A model generated the notes under the pieces. That model was given only the letters and a program-made list of their open reading frames with translations. It was not told the DNA's origin and searched no databases. The position numbers and the translations under genes are program-made. Shown piece after piece: positions 52,201 to 63,573 of a DNA stretch of 64,000 nucleotides. Position 1 is the stretch's first letter. Every line of letters starts with the position of its first letter. The stretch is from Mytilus galloprovincialis (lineage: Eukaryota > Mollusca > Bivalvia > Mytilida > Mytilidae), in NCBI RefSeq assembly GCF_965363235.1, contig NC_134846.1, forward strand, positions 75,924,724 through 75,988,723. Direction: 5' to 3'.

Positions 52201-52891
52201 AGGCCATGTGTAAATTTCCAACTACACATGGCCTGGGCCGTGATATTCGTTAATTTTATCCCTCGCTAACGCTCAGGATAAAATTCGAATATCACGGCCC
52301 AGGCCATGTGTAAATTTCCAACTAATCTGTGGCTTTCATGAATTATTTCTTAAATAGAGTCAATTTAAAGTTAGAAGTTTTTTATGTTCTTTTGTGTACC
52401 TTCAGTAATTCTACTGATCAAGATGTAGAAACAAGGGGAGGATTGAGATAAAAAATAAAAAAAAGTTTAACTCGGCCAAATAGTCACCTGTCTGTCCAAA
52501 GTATGGTACGTCATCATTGGTTGACTCATGTCAATGTTTTAATATTTATTGTGAGAACAAGGTTTCAATGGCATATATTTGGTAGTCTGTTCAATTGATT
52601 TTGCATTATTTTTAGATTGGATGGAAATAAGGGCAGGACATGTACATGTTGTGTCTGGCCTATGCTTGAAGATTGCGTTTTGACCTCCAGATGTCTTTTG
52701 TAAATTTGTGTTAAAGGTCTATAACCATTGATAACTGTGTCATTGGCATATTCCCTAAATCTATTCTTTTTAATACAACTGAGTATACTATAGTTTACCT
52801 GATTGTGGAACTTTTCCCATCAGTTTTTTGTATAACCTATCAACAGCTGATTCGTAAGGTTTGTCAATCTGTTTTGAGCTATTCTCTGAAG
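43292..52891 (-). CDS. Flavin reductase-like domain fused to a HEAHL/YHET domain
   Basis: Nine exons, 5' to 3': 52891-52799, 49842-49713, 47802-47739, 47238-47155, 45928-45780, 45417-45268, 44439-44400, 43966-43782 and 43328-43292. All are GT/AG with matching phases, giving 309 residues plus a missing 5' end. The N-terminal part resembles FMN-binding split-barrel flavin reductases (VVVVTTAEYD, GLTCTSFTNVSYHPPIVSFC, then HDLLLRTQHFAIHVLGKDQ and GCSAVMQCRVHSVHTVGDHH). The C-terminal part carries WTHEAHLRMAWTYI and GYHETITGFYISIV, motifs I associate with an uncharacterised bacterial helical family. The histidines and acidic residue could form a ligand site. No known mammalian counterpart comes to mind. 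Substrate unknown. The exon ending at 49713 is the source of the 54-bp minisatellite. Confidence 0.8.
43967..44399. other. Intron of the flavin reductase-like gene
   Basis: Between exons 44439-44400 and 43966-43782. No repeat recognised. Confidence 0.5.
44540..44870 (+). repeat. Two tandem 165-bp units in an intron
   Basis: Units share ACCAAAGTTTTTGAACTTGA, CATTATGACACACCCTCTG and GTCAAGTATAAACTTTGAAA. Lies in the intron between exons 45417-45268 and 44439-44400. Confidence 0.75.
45929..47154. other. Intron of the flavin reductase-like gene
   Basis: 1.2 kb, AT-rich. Nothing recognised. Confidence 0.5.
48142..49744 (-). repeat. 54-bp minisatellite, 30 copies, made of exon end plus splice donor
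   Basis: Thirty units at a constant 54-bp pitch: the ACCTTGG landmark runs from 48145 to 49711 in 29 equal steps. Read on the gene strand, each unit holds 32 bases of the flavin reductase-like exon end (from CCTATTGTATCATTC to CATCCAAG) followed by 22 bases of intron start (GTAAAATTAACC...). So each unit copies the 5' splice site. The unit next to the exon is the real exon end. Units differ at a few positions only (TGTATG/TGGAGG, ATTAGG/ATCAGG, TTGACAC/TTTACAC), which points to recent homogenisation. The long open frames here (up to 214 residues) arise only because 54 is a multiple of three. Confidence 0.95.
49843..49995. other. Intron next to the exon at 49842-49713
   Basis: Contains the 3' splice site (TTTACAG on the gene strand). 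Otherwise plain. Confidence 0.5.
49996..50900 (+). mobile_element. Helentron-like element, copy C
   Basis: Starts TTTTTATACGACCCC, ends GGGTCGTATAAAGCT. Core units share GGAATTAGGGGCC and AGCATTTTTCTAGTTTC words with copies A and B but are clearly diverged. It lies in the first confirmed intron of the flavin reductase-like gene. Confidence 0.6.
50901..51149 (-). mobile_element. Helentron-like element, copy D, partial and inverted
   Basis: On the - strand it starts TTTTTATACGACTGC at 51149 and contains GGAAGGTTGGGATTGACTTT and GGAATTAGGGGCC. It abuts copy C tail to tail. Confidence 0.55.
51150..52085. other. Intron stretch of the flavin reductase-like gene
   Basis: Open frames at 51277-51756 (+) are not recognised. 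Non-coding as far as I can see. Confidence 0.4.
52086..52348. mobile_element. Foldback element with duplicated palindromic core
   Basis: Outer arms (AATTCATGGAAGCCA at left, TGGCTTTCATGAATT at right) are inverse. Inside, a hairpin of about 85 bp (ACACATGGCCTGGGCC ... GGCCCAGGCCATGTGT, loop near CTCGCTAACGCTCA) occurs twice in tandem at a pitch of about 101 bp. Arms of the hairpin are almost perfect, so the DNA can fold in several alternative ways. It lies in an intron of the flavin reductase-like gene. Confidence 0.8.
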
Positions 52892-53028
52892 CTAAAAAAA
52901 AATTGCTATTTAGCTATATACATGTTATGATATATAATCATACATCTCTTGAACTAAATATGTTATTCATCTGTATATTGTACATGTATCTACTATATCT
53001 ATATGTGAATATGCAATGTAAAACTTAC

Positions 53029-53041
53029 CCTGTAAATACAT
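53029..53041 (-). other. Candidate start-codon exon of the flavin reductase-like gene
   Basis: On the gene strand ATGTATTTACAGG is followed by a perfect GTAAGT donor in the required phase 1, giving MYLQA joined to SENSSKQ. It is attractive but very short, and its upstream side is a repeat at 53063, so the true first exon may lie further upstream. Confidence 0.3.
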
Positions 53042-53062
53042 ATTTTATGAGTGTAGGAGGTA

Positions 53063-54022
53063 TAATTTTTGTCGAGCCTTCGACTTTAGTCGAAAAAGCA
53101 AGACTAAGCGATCCTACATTCCGTCGTCGTCGGCGGCGTCAACAAATATTCACTCTGTGGTTAAAGTTTTTGAAATTTTAATAACTTTCTTAAACTATAC
53201 TGGATTTCTACCAAACTTTGACAGAAGCTTGTTTATGATCATAAGATAGTATCCAGAAGTAAATTTTGTAAAAATAAAATTCCATTTTTTCCGTATTTTA
53301 CTATAAATGGACTTAGTTTTTTCTGCGGGGAAACAAAACATTCACTCTGTGGTTAAAGTTTTTAGAATTTTAATAACTTTCTCAAAAAATCCTGGGTTTG
53401 TACCAAACTTGGACAGAAGCTTGTTTATGATCATAAGATAATATCCAGAAGTAAATTTTGTAAAAATAAAATTCCATTTTTTCCGTATTTTACTTATAAA
53501 TGGACTTAGTTTTTTCTGCGGGGAAACATTACATTCACTCTGTGGTTAAAGTTTTTAGAATTTTAATAACTTTCTTTAACTATCCTGGGTTTGTACCAAA
53601 CTTGGACAGAAGCTTGTTTATGATCATAAGATAGTATCCAGAAGAAAATTTTGTAAAAATAAAATTCAATTTTTTCCGTATTTTACTTATAAATGGACTT
53701 AGTTTTTTCTGCAGGGAACCATTACATTCACCCTGTGGTTAAAGTTTTTAAAATTTAAATAACTTTCTTAAACTATCCTGGGTTTGTACCAAACTTGGAA
53801 ATAACCTTATTTATGATCATAAGATTGTATCCAGAAGTAAAGTTTGTAAAAAGATTACTCTGTTTTTTTCTGTAATTTACTTTCAAATGGACTTAGATTT
53901 TCTTACAATCATAAAATAGTAACAAGAGGAATATTTTTATTGATTTTTTTCCTCATTGTTGTTGAGCCTGTGATTTACAGCAAAAATAGGCGAGACACTG
54001 GGTTCCGCGGAACCCTTACAAA
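53063..54022 (+). mobile_element. Helentron-like element, second family
   Basis: Begins ATTTTTGTCGAGCC and ends AGGCGAGACACT plus a perfect 16-base palindrome GGGTTCCGCGGAACCC and TTACA. The interior has four tandem units of about 190 bp built on TTCACTCTGTGGTTAAAGTT, ACCAAACTTGGACAGAAGCT and AAATGGACTTAGTTTTTTCT. Non-coding. The terminal palindrome after an inner inverted word mirrors the layout of copies A-D. Confidence 0.6.
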
Positions 54023-55090
54023 TTTTTTAATCAATGAGTAATAATAGTTAGCTAATAGCTAGTTTTGCAAATATATGAGGCTTTCTCCAAAGGTTATATC
54101 ATTGTCTAATTGTGTTTTAGTACTCTTTTAACAAGTTAAACCCTGGCATTGTCAGTATATAGAGGATTAGGATGTTTTAATAAGTCCATACATCATTTAT
54201 GAGGACCATGAGTATGTGCACAGTAATTTATAAGGACAGCAGTTCCTGAACTGGTCATTTGGTTTTAACCGACTATAATAATATTACTCCTGTTGTGATA
54301 TATTTTTACCTTTTTGACAAAAACATCTTGTAACTGATGTCTGATTCATAAAAATAGGTTTTCTCCTCATACAGATCAAGGAAAATGTTCTGATAAAATC
54401 CATTTTACAAGCTACATGTATATATACAACCTGAAATATTAATGTCAAAGATATTTATTTTTTATTGTGTTATCTACATGTATCATGTCTATATAGTATG
54501 GTACAAATATAGTGAGTAAACACAGTAAATGAACCACATTTTTTATAGAATAAAATAATTAATGTAGAACTCTGGAAATCTTTTTTAACTTCAATTACAA
54601 AATTCATATATGTAAGACTCTAATCTGTATGTGATGGTACACTGAACCATGATGGTCATGCTGACATGTGTTCATTAACATGCTGAAGTGCAATAGTGAC
54701 ATTGTGACGTTAACTTGTTGATAACTAAGCTGAAGTGTGTTGGTAGTTACGCTGAGGTGTGTTGGTCTAACTGTGATGTTGATGCTGATTTTTTCAATGG
54801 TGACTACAAGTTAAAATACAATGATTGGAAGTCAAAACTACATCTAATGGGATGAAGTTGTTATGCCTGCTAACTTGGCCCTTCGAGGAACAGTAATGGA
54901 CTTGACAAAATAAAAGCTACAATCTGGCATCCTGTGTTTTTCTATTACCAAAAGCTGAAAATTTGAAATTTTTAAATAAATGTAGCTGATTGGTTGTACA
55001 TACAAGCCACTAACAGAAAACAAAAGGTAAGTCTTTATGAATAGATGCATCTTCTTATTTGTATGATTTAATGGAAATATCTGGTATAAA
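54023..55090. other. Non-coding stretch
   Basis: A loose array of GCTGAAGTGTGTTGGT-like words lies at 54640-54800. No gene supported. Confidence 0.45.
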
Positions 55091-55094
55091 ATGT

Positions 55095-55690
55095 ACAAGG
55101 GTGTAGTATTGGTGGTATTTTCATGACGAATAAAAGTTTAAAAAATTGCCAAATTATGTTTACGGTAATTTTAGGAGCATCACAATAAAATATTCACTTT
55201 CTTGTAGACAATAAAAAAAATCTACTGATTTTGACAAATCAAGTAATATTTTATACAAAAACAACAATAAAGATAACTATTTGAGAAATCTGACGAATCA
55301 CAGTAGAATTTTAACCAATTTGACATTAACGGAAGCCAAAAACTATCTATGGTACAGGTCATTCCTACCCTCATGTATGAGGGTGGTAATGGGTGTACCT
55401 TCATGACGAATAATGGGTAAAATTTCTTGCCAAATGACGTTAACAGCAATGTTTGGTGTATGACATAAAATGTTCACTTTCTTGAAGAAGATAAAAAAAA
55501 ATGACTGATTTTGACGCATCACGTTAATTATTTTCCTGAATTAACTTTGACACTATATATTTTAGACCTCTGACGATTCATAATGCATGATAAGGATGTT
55601 TTGATGAATCACAGTAAAATTTTAACCAAAATAGCTTACAGTAAAATTGGCAGTTTGACACCTCACTGTAAATTAAAGGGCATTCCTAAC
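55095..55690 (+). repeat. Duplicated repeat of about 280 bp
   Basis: Two degenerate units, starting near 55106 and 55386, share CATGACGAATAA, TGCCAAAT, TTCACTTTCTTG and CTGATTTTGACNNATCA in order. Confidence 0.6.
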
Positions 55691-57303
55691 CTCTTGTTCA
55701 TGTACAGTGAGCAGATTAAATTTTCAATCATTCCGCTAAGAATAGATGGGCATCATATATAAACTACTGTTACAGCAATATTGTACCAATAAGAGCAAGT
55801 ACTCATCACATAAATAACTTAAAACATTTTAAAATATTTGCTACAAACAATTAACACATTTATAAAAAAGGGGGTCCATAAAGCGCCACCTACAATATAT
55901 AAGGTGTAATACCACCAAATCATGGTACGTCACATCCGGTTGTATACGAAAGTAAGTCTAAAAAAATATTCCTTTGAATTTGACAGTTGTAGGTAATTAA
56001 TCCTACATTTTATTGCAGTAAAAACATTTCTGTGTCATAAACATATGTCTTGGGTATTTCAAAACACCATTATTTTTTATTTGGAATTTCTATAGAAAAT
56101 GTTGTAATCTTGAGATTACATGGTGACTAAACCTTGTACACAGATAAAATAAGGGGAGACATTTGATTGGTTAACTTCCAACGATGGTTATTTTCTTATA
56201 TGCAATGAAATGTTATGTGAATTTTTTTCTATAGTACTGGACAGGATAAAACTTTACTCATGCCAAGTATTTCTTTATTTGAAACAAAGATAAATTCTGC
56301 ACATTTTTTTGAAAAGTGCAAATTTAACAAAGACTAATAGGGGAAAATCAATGGTGGTATTTCACCTAATAGTACAAAGGAGTAACTACATTATAAACTG
56401 GTCCGCCGTTCTATCTATAGCTTCGCACCGAAGGAACAGGTTGGAGGTATTGTCACATTGGCATTAATTGGACGAGTCTTACAAATTCAACGATTCGCTA
56501 ATAAAATTGGCCAATTAAAGTGATAGGAAATTGACCTCAAATGTTAATACTGTGATGCTGCAAAATAAACAAGTATCTGTTAATTAACCCCATGGTAGTA
56601 GTGCAGATAAATGACCAACGAGCTTGTTAACATGTTCTTGACAAACTGAGCCGGTATCTTTTGTTCCCTTAAAAACTCAGTAGGGTAATAAATGTGCTAA
56701 TTTTTCTTAGATTTGATATCAGTATAATAAATAACTAAACATAACCCATGACGTACTAGTCTCGTCGAATTATTAAATCCCATGGTCAGAATTCTGACCA
56801 CGTCAGTATAGCGATAAGTGAACACAAGGGTCCAGTTTAACTATACATTAGTCTGTTAGTGATTAATAATTTTACAAGAGAGGATAATTTACAAGAGAGA
56901 TTACTCTGTTATCACGACAAAAAAATTATTCAACAGCAAGAACAAGACAGTATTATATGCTGAGTGAAATTGAAATAAATAGTATCAGAACCTTCATAGT
57001 TCATTGTAGTTCATGGGGGAAAAAGGGGGGTGGTAATTGTCAAAACCGACTTTGTTACGTTGCTAGTTGATAATTTCCATAACATACAACATATGATTGT
57101 AGAGATAGTCAGTTTCTAATTATATGCTTTTCACTTTTGAAACCTGCAGACTAATTTTGTTTTTACCAGGTATTTTTTTTTTATAGCCTTTCGGAACAAT
57201 TTATTTTCCGGAAGTGCTAAATTAATTCTTGTAATACCGATCATAATTTTTTATGCCTATTTAAAAGGCGGCTATTTTGCCGGCGCCGTCAAAATTGAAA
57301 ATA
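55691..57303. other. Non-coding stretch
   Basis: No supported gene. It may hold the real first exon and promoter of the flavin reductase-like gene, but no candidate could be singled out. Confidence 0.35.
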
Positions 57304-58277
57304 GGCACTGGCTACGGTTACATGGAAATGTAACAATAATAAAAAATATTATTGTTACATTGGAGACTAATTACCGAAATGCAAAGTTGGGTGAGGAACC
57401 GATTAATTACGAATGTAACAATAATTACTGAGGCTACGGTTACATTACGTTATTGTTACATGAAAAACAGCAATGTACGCTAGATTTATTAAACTTAAAT
57501 CTTCTATAGTTGTTTTGCTTAATTCTTTCATATGTACTAAACAATACTTGTAATACTGATAAATTTTAAATATTATTATTCAACAATCAAATGGTGTTTA
57601 ACTTGAATAGTTTTACGTATTAATGTTTTTGATGTTCTTAAAGATACTATTCAAGATTAGGAGTGTCAAAGGCGAAACATATAGTTTAATGGTTTTTCTT
57701 TTTTAAAGTATTTAACTGCACACCTACTCTTATTACTGTCATTATACTTTGAACCAATTTTGTTTAGGGTGAAAAATTTAAAAAAATTGCGATGCGTTTT
57801 AAACCGGCGAAACTTAAACAAAATCAAGACATAAATTTCATACAGCTATACAACTTGGCCCAAATTGATACATCAAAAGCAAAGTTTGCTAACTGTAACT
57901 TGAATACTAAGAACTTCTGTATGTACACGTAACCGTGGAGGACGCAATTTCGATCATCAAAAAATGTGTCGGACTTTAAAAACCACTTACTTGATTTGTA
58001 GAAATTGTCAGTAAATAAATTATATGTAATAAATGTATGTATTGCAAATATAAAATAAATGTCTTCATTTTTTTATTATCTAGTACATATTACTAGTCCC
58101 ATCGTACAGTGCTGCTTTTCATGTAACAATAACGCTATGTAACCGTAGCCTTAATAATTATTGTTACATTCGTAATTAAACAGATCCTTACCCAACCATG
58201 CATTCCGGCATTTAGTCTCCAATGTAACAATAATATTTTTATTATTGTTACATTTCCATGTAACCGTAGCCAGTGCC
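57304..58277. mobile_element. Foldback element with 9-bp duplications, Mutator-like
   Basis: Inverted arms of about 175 bp (57304-57478 and 58110-58277) start GGCACTGGCTACGGTTACAT. Each arm carries smaller palindromes on TGTAACAATAAT / ATTATTGTTACA. The spacer of about 640 bp has no coding content. Direct repeat TTGAAAATA flanks the element at 57295-57303 and 58278-58286. Long inverted repeats with 9-bp duplications are typical of non-autonomous Mutator-like elements. Confidence 0.8.
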
Positions 58278-58318
58278 TTGAAAATATGCCTTTTTGCAGG
58301 CACTGATTAAACCTATAT

Positions 58319-58352
58319 TCAAGGATTTGTATAGTGCAATACAAATCCTTGC
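58319..58352. repeat. Perfect short palindrome
   Basis: AAGGATTTGTAT, a 6-base loop, then ATACAAATCCTT. The half-site AAGGATTTGTATAGT recurs near 12767 and 45027, so it may be an element end. Confidence 0.6.
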
Positions 58353-58807
58353 TATATCTTAATGAAAGCCGGTAAAAAAAAAACATATTTCTATAACAAT
58401 GGCTATTTTGCCGGCGTTGCCAAGAAAGTGAGTTTGTGATTTTGACAGTGACTGATTTTGAGTCCAATTGTTTTTTTTTAAGAAATCGAAATAAAGATAG
58501 TTGGATGAGCATCCTTGCATTTATATCAATAAAATCATATCAAAACAAATTAATTATTTCTGAAATCAATCGTCTAATGTTACATGTATATATAGTAAGC
58601 CTTTGCATAAGAATGAAATTTCAGATTTTTTACGTATCATCGGTTGTAAAAAAAATCAGTAGACTTAATAAAACTCTTGTTAAAAGTTTGCGAAGGGTTA
58701 AAATTAGCCTCAACATTAGTTTTTATTTAAATCAGGCTCAAGTGCTTAAAGTTTCACGTAATTATTCAAAATAATTTTTTTTTTTTAAATGACGAAGTCT
58801 TGACTCC
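58353..58807. other. Non-coding stretch
   Basis: The word GGCTATTTTGCCGGCG at 58400 repeats one at 57270, outside both foldback ends. The frames at 58135-58774 are chance or overlap the foldback arm. Confidence 0.4.
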
Positions 58808-58811
58808 TTAA

Positions 58812-59180
58812 GGATGTACTTAGGTGAGGTTTTGGAATTTGTGTCAGATGTTCGGACTCCTTGGTGTTTTTTCATACAATACAAGGTCAAATATCTTGCC
58901 CAATAACACCTATTTATCTTTTAACATAAGACTAAATAGCTCATAAAAGATCATTTTAATTTAACCAGATTCTTGATTTTCTTTCTTTTTTATTTGAGAC
59001 CCAAATCATACCAATGCAAATATAAGGTAAAAGTCAGAGTCAGTCTTTTCCCTTCATATTTTATAAATCAAATATCTTCAATATTTTTTAGCTTATTCTG
59101 ATCCTTAACTAATCATACTCTTCCAGCTTCTAGTATCAATTTTAAATTCTTGATTTATTTGTTTTCACCTAAGTACACCC
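58812..59180. mobile_element. MITE with TTAA duplication
   Basis: Ends GGATGTACTTAGGTGA and TCACCTAAGTACACCC, inverse of each other, flanked on both sides by TTAA (58808-58811, 59181-59184). TTAA targets suggest the piggyBac or Kolobok groups. 369 bp, non-coding. Confidence 0.8.
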
Positions 59181-59184
59181 TTAA

Positions 59185-59560
59185 GCTTGTTACGTTAGTG
59201 TTGGTAAAAATTTCAATAATTCTTAACAGTTTTTATCATAACTAACCACCAATCACCAATAAAATGTGTTCAAGTGTGTCTAGGGATTCAATATCATCTA
59301 TAGCACCTTTTTGCTACAGAAGATTTTGAACTTCAATCTAGAAATTTGCATTTGTTCATATCGACTTAAATCTCGAAACGAGGGTAAAACGACCACGGGG
59401 ATGGCCTGAATCATAAGGGTCATAATGGTGTTGTCTGTTTTTCTTTCACCTATAGTTTTTGACTGTCCGATTGATATATCGTCTCCTTTTCCTTTATGTA
59501 CTAAATATAGACTTCTTGTCATTACACAAGGCTCGGTCTTCCTGTAACTCTATATAAAGC
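59185..59560. other. Non-coding stretch
   Basis: The frame at 59298-59522 (-) is not recognised. Confidence 0.4.
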
Positions 59561-59561
59561 T

Positions 59562-60000
59562 GTTTTATGTATTATGATATGAAGTACAGCTACCGATATT
59601 GCAGTGAAGGATGACATGATGCCACATATATACTAGTAAGCAAGTTTCTACACGCATCTAGGAGAAGCCATGTATCAGTGACACATTATGAAGTTGTTGT
59701 ATGTAGCATAATATGAAATACAGCTACCGATATCACAGCGTAGAATGACATGATACCATATATATAAGCAAGTTACTACAACCATCTTTAATCTGCCATG
59801 CAGGTATCTGTGACACTCCATAAATCTGTTGTGTGTGATATAATATGATGTACAACCCCTGATATTAAAGTGTAAGACGGAATGATACTATATCTCAGAA
59901 CAGGCTACTGTAAGGTTTTTTAATAAGTCACGCAGGTCTATGTGAAACTTTATTTGGTTGTTGTATGTAAAATGATATGATATACAGCCACCATATTGTT
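59562..60000 (+). repeat. Tandem array of about 130-bp units
   Basis: About three and a half degenerate units share ATAATATGANNTACAGCTAC, CGATATNNCAGTG, ATGACATGATACCA and TTGTTGTATGT. Confidence 0.7.
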
Positions 60001-60049
60001 TAAAATATACCATTTAAAATCATATACTACTCAAAATATGTATATTTGT

Positions 60050-60430
60050 GGCCAATTTGCATTTATTATATTTGAACTTCTCCTTATCCCTAGATTTTTA
60101 GATAATACTTTCCTAAACATTTAACACATTTAAATTTTCTTGTGTAAATAGCCATAAAAACTTTGAAAATTGTCTAAAGATTGGAAATGATTACAATTTA
60201 GAGAAATTTCAGTAAAAAACTGATTTCTGTTATCAATATATAGTGGACATTCAGTTACAAAGTGTATCTCATCTTCAACTTTATTTAAAATACAGTATAA
60301 ACATTTTCTCCATGTCCTTTTCACATAAAGTTTGGCATATCTATCAGTCTCAATCCTTAATGGACTATTTAATCCTTTATATAAAGGTATATAGGGGAAA
60401 ACAATTCTGAGACTAGTGCCTGTGTCAAGA
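60050..60430 (-). mobile_element. LINE 3' end fragment
   Basis: The - strand frame at 60130-60324 and its upstream continuation encode the cysteine-histidine tail that follows reverse transcriptase in many LINEs: SPLRIETDRYAKLY, RKCLYC, VEDEIHFVTECPLY. No reverse transcriptase core is present, so only the 3' end was inserted or survives. Confidence 0.65.
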
Positions 60431-61350
<920 letters not shown>

Positions 61351-62384
61351 TATGTCATTATTATGTTGTTCTCACATCGAACATGTACATAAAACAGTAC
61401 GATAATCACTTCAATAGGAGGCCGTGTACTACTATAAAGGAAGAACTGAGAACCTTCGTAAGGGAGTTACCATTTGATTTTTAGGGGTCATAGAACACAA
61501 TTTATCATCCTAGCCCAATTCTAAAAGTCAAATTGTAGCTCCCTTATATGAGAACTCATGGGAGATTGTACACAATAACAAGCAATATCGTTCACATATG
61601 GATCATGCTTAGGGAACCCAGGACCCTGTGGAGCAGGAGCAAATATCTATGCTGAGAAAGTTAAACTTGCTGCAAGACTGTATAGACCTGTGGCATAATG
61701 AGGATCCATCCTCCTGGCATAACTCCTGGCATAACTCATAACGATTCTTATGGTGCTTGAATACTGCATTACAGAAAATATGTACAAGCCTGAAGGCAAT
61801 GACAAAAAAAAAAAAAATTCTCTGACAGTCAAAGGGCTGTAGGACTACTAAGACTGAACTGGGCCCCAAATAACTATATTTCCGTAATAAGAGATATAAA
61901 AGAAAACATAGATCATCTAAGGCTTAAAGGACTTCATGTAATTATATCGTGGACACCAGGACATGGATGATGCCAATATAGCTGACAATGACGAGGCTGA
62001 CGTCCTTGCAAAACTGACAGCAGCACATAAAGCAAAAGAACTACTACTGGAAAATAACGTCATTTATAACACTTCACAACGTCAAACAGGCAGCCTATAA
62101 AAGTACAGGAGAAAAATAGCAGAGAAGATGGGAATTATCTGAGAAAGATAGGAACCTGTACGAAAAATACCAACTACGAAGCACTCAATTGCACTCAATT
62201 GTGTATGATTTTCCAACTATACGACATTTCAACATATTCGCCCTACTAAAAGACATTTCAGCATATTCGCCCAACTAAGAACTGGCTACACAGAACTCAA
62301 CTACTATTATACAAGAAACGAGTAGGCCAAGTCAGAGGGGAATCGTCAGTTTCGTATGCTCCATTATTATTACACAAAAAGACT
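61351..62384 (+). mobile_element. Broken retroelement RNase H region, tandem unit 1
   Basis: 1034 bp. Contains an RNase H start (GNPGPCGAGANIY), an ISWTPGH block and a NDEADVLAKLTAAH block, then a downstream stretch recalling the LINE tail (LRTGYTELNYYY). Probably a LINE of an RNase H-bearing clade; an LTR origin cannot be excluded. It is broken in several places and is a fossil. Immediately followed by unit 2. Confidence 0.65.
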
Positions 62385-63573
62385 TATGTCGTTATTATGT
62401 TGTTCTCACATCGAACATGTACATAAAACAGTACGATAATCACTTCAATAGGAGGCCGTGTACTATATAAAGGAAGAAGAACCTTCGTAAGGGAGTTACC
62501 ATTTGATTTTTAGGGGTCATAGAACACAATTTATCATCCTAGCCCAACTCTAAAAGTCAAATTGTAGCTCCCTTATATGAGAACTCATGGGAGATTGTAC
62601 ACAAAAACAAGCAATATCGTTCACATATAGATCATGCTTAGGGAACCCAGGACCCTGTGGAGCAGGAGCAAATATCTATGCTGAGAAAGTTAAACCTGCT
62701 GCAAAACTGTATAGACCTGTGACACAATGAGAATCCATCCTCCTGGCATAACTCATAACGATTCTTATGGTGCTTGAACAGTGGCGGATCCAGGGGGGGG
62801 GGGGGGGGTTCCGGGGGTGCGCACCCCCCCCCTTTATTTTTTGCCGATCAATGCATTTGTATCGGGACATATGTTTTGCACCCCTTTGCACCCCCCTTTG
62901 CCCTGGGTTAGCACCCCCCCTTTCGAAAATTCCTGCATCCGCCCCTGTTGAATGCTGCATTACAGAAAATATGTACAAGCCTGAAGGCAATGACAAAAAA
63001 AAAAATTCTCTGACAGTCAAAGAGCTGTAGGACTACTAAGACTGAACTGGGCCCCAAATAGCTATATTTCCGTAATAAGAGATATAAAAGAAAACATAGA
63101 TCATCTAAGGCTAAAAGGACTTCATGTAATTATATCATGGACACCAGGACATGGATGATGCCAATATAGCTGGCAATGACGAGGCTGACGTCCTTGCAAA
63201 ACTGACAGCAGCACATAAAGCAAAAGAACTACTACTGGAAAATAACGTCATTTATAACTCTTCACAACGTCAAACAGGCAGCCTATAAAAGTACAGGAGA
63301 AAAATAGCAGAGAAGATGGGAATTATCTGAGAAAGATAGGAACCTGTACGAAAAATACCAACTACGAAGCACTCAATTGCACTCAATTGTGTATGATTTT
63401 CCAACTATACGACATTTCAACATATTCGCCCTACTAAAAGACATTTCAGCATATTCGCCCAACTAAGAACTGGCTACACAGAACTCAACTACTATTATAC
63501 AAGAACCGAGTAGGCCAAGTCAGAGGGGAATCGTCAGTTTCGTATGCTCCATTATGTTTACACAAAAAGACTT
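62385..63573 (+). mobile_element. Broken retroelement RNase H region, tandem unit 2
   Basis: Second copy of 61351-62384, by eye about 95 percent or more identical, longer by the MITE at 62779-62947 plus its 5-bp duplication. The unit boundary is sharp (GACTT then ATGTC). Broken like unit 1; fossil. Confidence 0.75.
62779..62947. mobile_element. hAT5-like MITE, 169 bp, with visible empty site
   Basis: Ends CAGTGGCGGATCCAGG and GCATCCGCCCCTG. Direct repeat TTGAA at 62774-62778 and 62948-62952. The matching place in unit 1 (near 61758, GGTGCTTGAATACTGC) lacks the element and has a single TTGAA, proving a 5-bp duplication and insertion after the tandem duplication. The open frames here are by-products. 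Confidence 0.92.

Noticed and set aside
58135-58774. Frames of 112-125 residues on both strands near 58.1-58.8 kb
   Set aside because: They overlap the foldback arm and palindrome and show no domain.
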